A stretch of 34,167 nucleotides of DNA from CAZCWM01 sp964622625. Lineage in GTDB: Bacteria > Planctomycetota > Phycisphaerae > Phycisphaerales > Phycisphaeraceae. How positions within the stretch are numbered: position 1 is the stretch's first letter; every line of letters starts with the position of its first letter. The notes beneath the pieces were generated by a model. The model worked only from the letters and a program-made list of their open reading frames with translations. It made no database searches and was not told the DNA's origin. Location of the stretch: assembly GCA_964622625.1 (NCBI GenBank), contig CAZUUQ010000024.1:1-34167 (forward strand), written 5' to 3'. Shown here in pieces: positions 15,572 to 23,600 of the stretch. Position numbers and translations under genes: made by a program.

Positions 15572-17752
15572 ATGAGCGAGTCATCGCATGACCGTCGCGT
15601 GGGCTATTTGAGGCAGCTTCGGCGTATTCTGCCTCGGTGTGAGGTTTTCGAGAACTGGCTCAACCGGTCCGGCGAACTTCCTCCGGACTTTTCCTTGCTG
15701 CCCCCGCGTTACCGGCCGCCCGATCCGTTGATCCACGACAACGGCCGCCCTGTGACGGCCGCGTCCTGGCCGCTGCGGCGCGTGGAGATCGTGGCCGCGC
15801 TGGAGCAGTGGGTCTTCGGCCACGCCCCGCCGCCGCCGGGCAGCGTGCAGGCCGAGATTCTGTCCATCCGCCAACGGCCACGCGACGATGTGTGGCGTAT
15901 CCGTCTGAGTTTCGGACCGAATCACGCGGCCACGCTGCCGTGTCTGCTCGTGGTGCCGCGCGGATTGAGCGGGCCGGCACCGGTCTTCCTGGCCAATTTC
16001 CTGCTGTATCGCATGTGGGTCGGCCGCGCCCTTCATCGCGGCATGATCTTCTGCAGCTATGGAGCGTGTGACGACAGCCCGGACATGGGTCCGGTGCCAC
16101 CGGACGCCTCCCGGCCGTGGCGGGACATCTGGCCTGGTTACGACTGGGGCGCGTTTCGCCGCCGCGGGTGGGCCGCCAGCCGTGTCGTAGACTGGCTGAC
16201 GACACTGCCGCAGGTTGACGCCGGTCGCATCTATATCGGCGGTCACTCGCGCAGCGCCAAGCAAGCGATGGCGGCTGCGGCGTTCGACATGCGATTTGCC
16301 GGCGTACTGGCGTCAAGCCCAGGGTCCGGCGGGTCGGTACTGTTCCGCGATCAGGACGAGTCAACGTTCGGCGAGTCCATCGAGATTCTCACACGCGTCT
16401 TTCCCGAATGGCTCACGCCTCGCCTCCGCTTCTTCGCCGGACGCGAGCATCTACTGCCGACCGACTGCCACATGATCTACGCCCTGCTCGCGCCGCGGCC
16501 GGTGCTGATGAGCACGGCCACGGCCGACTGGGTCGAGAGCACCTTCGCCGTCGAGCACATGCGGCGATTGGCGCGGCCAGTGTACGACATGCTGGGCGGA
16601 TCGCGGCAACTCGCGCTGCGCTATCGCGACGGTCATCATGGATGGATGGGCCCTACGCGGCGGGCGTATGACAAGTTTCTCTGGCGTCTGTCGCGGGGAG
16701 AATCCGCAGCCGCAATCCATGACGATGCGGATTTTCATGACGGCAGCTACGTCGAGTGGCTGGCACACAATCCGCCAGCGTCGGCACCGCCGGGTGACGC
16801 GGCGGCGCGGCTTGCATTTCTGTTGGGCGAAGGACCCGTTGCCGCGACATCAGCGCCCAAGCCAGCCGTCTTCGGACAGGGCGAATCGGCCGAATCTCAG
16901 CGGCTGCACGTGCGCAACTGGCCGGCACCGCCGCGACGTGAGCCTTGGACTTTCGGCGACGGCGTGTTCGGCCATTTCTATCGCCCGGCTGGCGCCGAGC
17001 CGGGCGATGGGCGGCGACCGGCGGTCATCTGGCTGTCTCCTTTCGCCTGCTCCAACGGCTTCACGGGTAGTTACCGCAGCGGCGAAATCGCCCATATACG
17101 CCTGTCCAATGCTGGCTTCGCCCACGTGCTGGCTTTCGATCCGATCGGCACCGGATCGCGCCAGGCCGAACGCCGCGGCTTCTACAATCGCCACCCGCGC
17201 TGGAGCCTCATGGGGCGGATGGTGCTGGACACGCGGCACGCCGTGGACGCGTTGACGCAGCATCCGGAGGTCGATAGCCGACGCGTGTATCTTTACGGCT
17301 TCGGTCTGGGGGCGATCACGGGACTGTTCGCGGCGCTGCTGGATCATCGTGTCGCGGGCGTGGCGGCGGTCGGCGGTTGGACGCCGCTGCGTGCTGAGTC
17401 ATCGGAAGCGGCCAGGCACGCCCTGATCCACTGGAGCCGCGATCTGCTGTGGCTGCCGCGCCTGGGGTGGTCTGCGGATCGCCCTGGGGACTTGCCGCTG
17501 GATTTTGCCGACGTGCTGGCGGGTATCGGGCCCCGCCGAGTTCACCTGATCACGCTGGCGCTCGAACGCCATGTGGATCACACACGGATAGTGGAGACGA
17601 TCGAAGCGGTTATGGGCGCACATCCCAGCGACCGACATGGTGCCGCGTTGACGGCCGAGAATGTCGAGGAATTCTGTCGCCTGACCGATGCGATTCAGGA
17701 TCAGGCCATTGCAGTGCTGCGGCAGTGGGCGGCCGCTCCGCTCGCGCGCTAA
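15572..17752 (+). CDS. Tandem alpha/beta-hydrolase: CE15-like N-terminal domain plus degenerate second domain
   Basis: 726 residues. The first domain (about 60-395) resembles glucuronoyl esterase-like (CE15) proteins: nucleophile Ser226 in YIGGHSRSAKQAM (GxSRxxK), a PGSGGSVLFR segment where CE15 has SGxGGAAxxR, LLAPRPVLMSTATADWVE, and His355/356 in YRDGHHGW. The acidic member of the triad cannot be assigned. A second alpha/beta-hydrolase-like domain (about 450-720) has RRVYLYGFGLGAITGLFAAL, where the nucleophile elbow reads GFGLG: Gly578 replaces the usual Ser, so it is probably inactive. No signal peptide. CE15 enzymes cleave esters of glucuronic acid; this activity is only inferred. The stop overlaps that of the convergent ATPase gene by 4 bases. 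Confidence 0.75.
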   Translation: MSESSHDRRVGYLRQLRRILPRCEVFENWLNRSGELPPDFSLLPPRYRPPDPLIHDNGRPVTAASWPLRRVEIVAALEQWVFGHAPPPPGSVQAEILSIRQRPRDDVWRIRLSFGPNHAATLPCLLVVPRGLSGPAPVFLANFLLYRMWVGRALHRGMIFCSYGACDDSPDMGPVPPDASRPWRDIWPGYDWGAFRRRGWAASRVVDWLTTLPQVDAGRIYIGGHSRSAKQAMAAAAFDMRFAGVLASSPGSGGSVLFRDQDESTFGESIEILTRVFPEWLTPRLRFFAGREHLLPTDCHMIYALLAPRPVLMSTATADWVESTFAVEHMRRLARPVYDMLGGSRQLALRYRDGHHGWMGPTRRAYDKFLWRLSRGESAAAIHDDADFHDGSYVEWLAHNPPASAPPGDAAARLAFLLGEGPVAATSAPKPAVFGQGESAESQRLHVRNWPAPPRREPWTFGDGVFGHFYRPAGAEPGDGRRPAVIWLSPFACSNGFTGSYRSGEIAHIRLSNAGFAHVLAFDPIGTGSRQAERRGFYNRHPRWSLMGRMVLDTRHAVDALTQHPEVDSRRVYLYGFGLGAITGLFAALLDHRVAGVAAVGGWTPLRAESSEAARHALIHWSRDLLWLPRLGWSADRPGDLPLDFADVLAGIGPRRVHLITLALERHVDHTRIVETIEAVMGAHPSDRHGAALTAENVEEFCRLTDAIQDQAIAVLRQWAAAPLAR

Positions 17753-18567
17753 TGCGGCGTTGGGGCCGTTTCCCCATCTTCCGCGATGGTCTCGATGCCG
17801 CCTTCCTCGATCTGGATGTCCTCGCGCCGGTCGAGGCGGTCTACCCGGCCATCGCGAATCCACAGGATGCGGTCGGAATTGGCCAGCATCTTGTGGTCGT
17901 GCGTCGCGGTGATGATGGTCACGCCGCGCTCGACCGAGAGCTTCTTGAGCATGGCGATGATGTCAGCCCCAGTCTTGAAGTCGAGGTTGGCCGTCGGTTC
18001 GTCGGCCAGGATGATGGCTGGATCATTGATCAGGGCACGGGCGATAGCGACGCGCTGCTGCTGGCCGCCGGACAGCTCATCGGGGCGATGATCGAGGCGA
18101 TGCTCCAGCCCCACGAGGGTGAGGCAATCGACGGCCTTGGCATTGGCCTCGTGCAGCGGCAGGCCGCTGAACACCGCTGGCAGCGAGACGTTGTGCACCG
18201 CGTCCAACGACCAGATCAAGTTGTAGGCCTGGAAGATGTAGCCAATGTAATGGTTGCGGACGTATGCAAGTTGACTCCTGCTGAGCCGGGTCAGGTCCAG
18301 CGGACCGATCTTCACAATGCCGTCGGTGGGTGTGTCCAGGGCGCCGATCATGTTGAAGAGCGTGGTCTTGCCCGAGCCGGACGGTCCCATGATGGACAGG
18401 TACTCGCCGCGGAAAATGTCAACACTGACGTCCCGCAGGGCGTAAACTTCCTCGCCGCGCAGAGCGAAGCGCTTGGAGATGCCGCGCGCGCTGATCAGTG
18501 TCTCGCCCAGGCGGACGTCGGAGGCGGCGTGAAGCGCGGCGTTGGTGCTGCTCATGTCGTGGTCCAT
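17749..18567 (-). CDS. ABC transporter ATP-binding protein, MacB/LolD type (second ATPase of the operon)
   Basis: 272 residues. It powers FtsX-type permeases from the cytoplasmic face. Walker A GPSGSGKTT (61-69), Q-loop Gln113 in YIFQAYNLI, signature LSGGQQQRVAIARA (165-178), Walker B IILADEPTANLD (185-196) and the switch His in TATHDHKM are all intact. GSGKTTLFNMIGALDTPTDG is typical of the MacB/LolD group. The acidic C-terminal tail (DIQIEEGGIETIAEDGE) is unusual. The ATG at 18567 and an in-frame ATG at 18555, with AGGA about 10 bases before the latter, are both possible starts. Last gene of the eight-gene operon, 27 bases after the OPT-like gene; its TAG overlaps the convergent hydrolase stop. 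Confidence 0.93.
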   Translation of the reverse strand: MDHDMSSTNAALHAASDVRLGETLISARGISKRFALRGEEVYALRDVSVDIFRGEYLSIMGPSGSGKTTLFNMIGALDTPTDGIVKIGPLDLTRLSRSQLAYVRNHYIGYIFQAYNLIWSLDAVHNVSLPAVFSGLPLHEANAKAVDCLTLVGLEHRLDHRPDELSGGQQQRVAIARALINDPAIILADEPTANLDFKTGADIIAMLKKLSVERGVTIITATHDHKMLANSDRILWIRDGRVDRLDRREDIQIEEGGIETIAEDGETAPTPH

Positions 18568-18594
18568 CCTGCGGGCGTGCGGCGCTGGGGTTGA

Positions 18595-20685
18595 TCAGAA
18601 GGGCAACTGAAACACACTCTTGATCAGGAAGGTGACACCGATGCCCAATGTGCTGATGAGCCCGACGCCGCAACTGAAGCCGGCGACGATGACGGGGATG
18701 TACTGCCTCCACCGGGGTCCAAATTTCTTTCGGAAATAGTAACGGCCGATCAGGGCACCGACGAACTGGGGTAGCACGGCAAAGGGCAGCGTCTGGTTCA
18801 GACCACGCACGATGCCATAAGTCAGAAAAATTGGGGCCCCCAGCACGTTAAGTACCCCGAACAGCAATGACCCGAGAACAAGTCCCCAGAGGATGAAGTC
18901 GGCGCGGAAGGCCTGCTCAAAGCGGGAGAAGCCGCCCAGTGTCGACGAATGGATGATGGCGTTGTTCTCGGCGATGACTTCCCACCATTCCTGGGCGTAC
19001 GGATACTGGGCGCTGGGCACTGGCGCGAGGTTCCAGATGAAATTGGCGAAGAAGATCGAGGCCACCAGCACGATCGGGGTTAGCAACACCTCAGCTTTCC
19101 AGATGCTCCAGAAACGCGTGCCGGTCAGCTCGCAGGTGCGGTAGAAGACTGTCATGGCCCCGTAGTTGTGCAGGGGAATGGGTAGGAACCAGACAGCCAC
19201 ACCGCGATAGCCAGAGAGAATAAATGACGCCTCACGAACGAAGGGAATATTGACCACTTCGCCGGCGATACCCTCCATGCGGGCGGTGACGTAGCTGATC
19301 ACGGGTGTGTAAAGAAAGCCATAGAAGAACATAACCAGCATGACGCCGGGGTGCCAGTTGATCAGAAAACCTGAGATGGTGATGTAAAGAACAGTCGAGA
19401 GAATGTAAACGCCGATGATGATCGGGGCCTTGATGTCGCCACGTCCTGGGGGGGCGTTGAAAACCTGTTCCACTTTCTCGCCGCGCTGCCTTTGCCGTTG
19501 GTGATGCCGTCGCATCTGGATCAGCCCCCGGGCGACGGTGACGAATCCCACCACCGCGATGGCCAGAGCGATGCCGATGCTGAAGCTGAAATAAAAGTCG
19601 ATGTTGTTCTTGATGACGGTGGTCTGAAGATTGTCGTTGGGGCTCCACGAATGGAGAACTCCCCAATCGCGCAGCCTGGGGTTTGCGACGCAAGTTATCA
19701 GCAGGCCTACGAAAGACCCGACCATGGCGTAGAACGGCAGGAGCATACCGATGAGCAACATGCCCAAATCCAGGGAAATGCCGATGGCCACGGCGGGCAG
19801 GTAGTCCTGCGTCTTGGGCGTCCAGTCGATGAAGGGGATGGGAATGAGTGTGATGGGGGCGTCGAGCAGGGCGCCGGTGAGCGTGGGCAGGCCCAGGTAG
19901 ATGAAGCCGAAGATCATGCCCATCAGCCCGCCCATGGAGAAGACGCGCCACCGCCAGCCGGTTGGACTGTTGACGTTCTTGTTCATGTCGCGGTCGGGCG
20001 ACTCCTCCTGCTGCTCCTCGGAAAGGGCCAGCACGCCTTGGGCGCCGATCGGGGCCATGGGGAAGGGCAGGCGTTCGATGTCGCTCGCCAATCGGAACAG
20101 CCCATAGCCCAAAATCATGTTGTTCGTGCGGCCCATGACCATGGAGAAAACCACCAGCCCCAGAGCCGGCAGCCATTCCCACATCATCAGCGACCGCTGG
20201 TCAAGCACTTGCCGATTTCTGGGGGCGAACCAACTCGGCAGTTCCTCGGCGATGGCGTTGGCCTGAGCGGCATTGGATTGGGCGTAGAACTGGTTCCAGA
20301 TCAGGGCCATGCCGCCGTCGAAGCCGCCGTGCATCGCCGCGGCCCCGCCCATGATGGCGCCGGCCAGGTAGAACAGCGTGAAAATCTCGCTCTTGCGCAG
20401 CACCTTGTTAGCCCGCCGCGCCACTTCAATAAACAGGATCAGCGTCACCCACTGCGCCGCCTGCCCCACACCCGCCCCCGCCAGCAGAAACATGTAGATC
20501 GATCCGGGCACCATCACCAGCGCAACGAACAGGGCGCCGAGGAACGACGCCCACGAGAAGCCGTCCTCGAACTCGGTCGGACGCTCCATCAGATTGCGGA
20601 ACTCTTCGAGTTCGCGATCGACCCTGACGCCGTTGACCGACATGTGTTTGTCAGGTTTGGCTGAGTTGTTCTTCTCAGGGCTCAA
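18595..20685 (-). CDS. Polytopic membrane protein, OPT/DUF6785-like
   Basis: 696 residues with roughly 13-14 predicted membrane segments, the first at about 47-68. It resembles the oligopeptide-transporter (OPT) superfamily: SDIERLPFPMAPIGAQGVLA (201-220) fits the ER-LPFP motif of OPT/DUF6785 proteins, and PAVAIGISLDLGMLLIGMLL and IPVIVAGFSCGVGLISTLGI resemble core and C-terminal OPT helices. Resemblance is by motif, not by confident full alignment. The start is a TTG at 20685, preceded by GGAGAG six bases upstream and overlapping the upstream stop as TTGA; the next ATG is at 20643. A transport role is likely, the substrate unknown. The protein is related by motif to the first gene of the same operon. 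Confidence 0.7.
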   Translation of the reverse strand: MSPEKNNSAKPDKHMSVNGVRVDRELEEFRNLMERPTEFEDGFSWASFLGALFVALVMVPGSIYMFLLAGAGVGQAAQWVTLILFIEVARRANKVLRKSEIFTLFYLAGAIMGGAAAMHGGFDGGMALIWNQFYAQSNAAQANAIAEELPSWFAPRNRQVLDQRSLMMWEWLPALGLVVFSMVMGRTNNMILGYGLFRLASDIERLPFPMAPIGAQGVLALSEEQQEESPDRDMNKNVNSPTGWRWRVFSMGGLMGMIFGFIYLGLPTLTGALLDAPITLIPIPFIDWTPKTQDYLPAVAIGISLDLGMLLIGMLLPFYAMVGSFVGLLITCVANPRLRDWGVLHSWSPNDNLQTTVIKNNIDFYFSFSIGIALAIAVVGFVTVARGLIQMRRHHQRQRQRGEKVEQVFNAPPGRGDIKAPIIIGVYILSTVLYITISGFLINWHPGVMLVMFFYGFLYTPVISYVTARMEGIAGEVVNIPFVREASFILSGYRGVAVWFLPIPLHNYGAMTVFYRTCELTGTRFWSIWKAEVLLTPIVLVASIFFANFIWNLAPVPSAQYPYAQEWWEVIAENNAIIHSSTLGGFSRFEQAFRADFILWGLVLGSLLFGVLNVLGAPIFLTYGIVRGLNQTLPFAVLPQFVGALIGRYYFRKKFGPRWRQYIPVIVAGFSCGVGLISTLGIGVTFLIKSVFQLPF

Positions 20686-23600
20686 GAGGCGCTCTCCGTG
20701 GCGGGGGTGCGTGCGGGTGTCTCGACATCAGTGCGGCCCAGACTCTGAAGTGTGCGTTCGCGGTATTCTTCCATGGCCTGCGGCGACAGCGTTCGCCACA
20801 GCAGGAACTGCTGCCGCATGTCGGCCAGAAATGTTCGGTTGGCTCGGATCCAGTCTTGTCGGGCCCCGCTGAGCCGGATGGCCTCGATGTGAACTTCGTC
20901 CACGCCAGGGATTTCGGAGGGCAAAGCCCGCAGGCGGAAATGCTGGGTGACGCCGAGGTCGAAGGGGGCCAGCGCCAGTTCGGCATCCAACCTCAGGGTG
21001 CCCTCCTCGTCGCGACCGATGTCGGCATCGGTACACGCGAAAATACCCAGGCCCGCGTCGTCGTGCTGACGAAAGTGCTCGAGCAGATAACTGACGACTC
21101 CGGTGATGTCATAAGCCGAGACGGTGAAGGGAAACTTCATCGACATGGTGTCATCAACCGGCAGCGGCATTTTCCAGGCCCGGGCAAGGCCGGGGTTGGC
21201 GCTCTTGGACGCGCGGTAAGCCGGATAGACCGCTGAAACAAGAACGGTGCTCATCACCACGCCGATGGCGAACAGCGAATTGGTTGAAGAGAAGTTTATC
21301 GACGGTGGCGGGATCAGGCCCAGTTCAGCGAGCTTGGCGGCAACGAGCGCCACAATTTGAGCCAGGATCTGGCCTCCCATGCCGCCAATAACGGCATAGA
21401 CGGCCGCTTCGGCGAAAAACAGGAAACCGACATGAGCCGGTCCCAGGCCCAAGGCGCTGAAGGTGTAGATCTCCTTCTCGCGGTCGGTGATGCTGCCGAG
21501 CATTGTGCCGAAGATGATGAAACCGCCTAGCAGAATCGGCACCACGAGGGCGAATCCGCCACTCACCGAAGTCAATTCAGTAAAGAACAGGCGGTTCACA
21601 CCTTCAGGCGTACGAGCCCAAACGGGAACCTCGACCTGTTCGGCGACGCGCTGGCTCCATTCTGCGGTATCGAGTTCGCTGGTCTGCTCCACGGGATAGA
21701 CCGTCAACACATGCACGCCGGAGCCGATGCGGCGAAGTGCGTCCCTGCCCATGACGGCCACTTGGTTGGCCCCGAGACGACGAAAATCGCGCTGCACACG
21801 GTCGTCGGTCAAGGCCTGGGTCTGGCCCTGTTGCTGGAGCCTCTCCTGCTCAAAGGCGACGAAATCAACCGGCAGCACGCTCTTGCCGTCGAGATGGCGC
21901 AAACGTTGCATCGCGCTGACGTCGACGATGCCGATGAATTCGAGTTCATGGCCGGCCAGTAGCACCTTGTCGCCGAACTCCAGGTTGAGCTGGTCCTTGA
22001 GGACACGGGGTAAAAACAAGCCGCGGCCCTCGAGGGCTTTCTGTGCCGTCTGACGATCCTCGACCACCAGAACGCGGAGCATATCCGGCCACAATTCCAA
22101 CTCTCGAGGGTCAAGGCCCATGACGGCATCGACCGTCAGCGCTTGTCCCGTGTCGCGGCGCGCGATGCTGAAGGGTGGGTCACCCGCGTTGATGCGGGCC
22201 TTCCAGCGATGCTCGGCCAAGTAGAGCGATGATGCTGTGCGATCGTTCACCAACAGGGCGGTATCCCCCCCTATCGCGCTATAGTCGAGTTTGCGGAGCA
22301 TCATGGCGGCGGTCTGCCCTTCGCCGGTGGGCCCCTCGTAGATCTGGCGAACACCCATCTGGCTGGTGAAAGACGCGAAACACAGAATCGTGAATGTGAG
22401 CATGACGACGGTGACAGCCGTTAACGTAGTGCGCAGCGGCCGACGTCGCATGGTGGACATTCCCATGCCGACGGCTGCCAGCAGTGTTGCCGTGGCCGAC
22501 ACCTGCACACTGTGCGCCTGACCCACCTGGCTCTGAAGCGCCATGAGCTCCGTGCGGAACTTGCGGATGATGATGTAGCACACCAGGCCGGACAGCAGGA
22601 TGATCGTGAAAGCCAGCAGGATGATGATCGGCGTCGCGGCAATGGAAAAACCCGGATGCAGCCAATACAGGAAGGCGAACGTCACCAGAAAGCAGGCGGC
22701 AAAACCCGCAAGTCGCCCGTAAACAGTGCTGGCACAGACCAGCAGCCGCTCGAGCGCAAATGCAAATGGTATGGTCAGAAGCATCAGAATAACGATGGCA
22801 CGAATCAGATCGTCCATGGCCTGGCGCAGGGGGGAGTAGACTTTGCGACCCAGTGACAAGGCTTGATGCACCATGGAGACCTGCTGCTCCAAGGTGGGGC
22901 TGTCGGCGCTTTCATGCCGCAGCCGCCCGGCCCGGGCATGCAGGCGCTCCAGGTCGGGCAGAATCACCCCCCCCTGGCGCAGCGTGCTCAATCGGGATTC
23001 GTTCAGCCGCCAATAGTCACGAGCGCTTTGGGCATCGAGAAAGAGGGGGAAACGCCACTGGGACACCGGAATGCCTGAACCCACTTCGCTTTCATCATCC
23101 ATGCCCAGGGCCATCGGGCCATGCTGTTGGACGATCTTGAAGCGAGCCTCGCCGCCGTGGGCGTCGACTTCGATGTCGTATTCATGGGCAAAGAAGAAAG
23201 TGACGTCGCGGAGCTGGCCATAGAGGCTGCGATTGGGCCGCAGACGCGCGTTGGACGCGGCCCGCAATACCTGCAAGTCCTCGTTGCGGATAGCCAAACC
23301 GTTGCCCTGATGCAATACAGCGAAACCCCTGCCGGGGAACAATTCCGTTTTGGCGGTTGTCGGAGCATCAGCATGAGCGGACTGCTGACTGGTCATCGCC
23401 ACGCAGTTGCCATATTCATCGAACATGGCCGCGATTGCAGCCATGTTGTCATAGTCGTTCTCACCAATGCCGATGAGGCTGAAGTATCCATTGGCGTCGA
23501 CCGGCACCAACGGGTAAGGCACCCAGTTGTTAACCAGATCAGATGCAGGCAGGCCGCCGAACGGCGCATTGGCCCACCAGCTGCGGCTGGGCCAGACCGC

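Noticed and set aside
19492..20664. 390-codon plus-strand open frame
   Set aside because: Antisense to the OPT-like membrane protein; the His/Gln/Asp-rich product is an artefact of the complementary hydrophobic codons.
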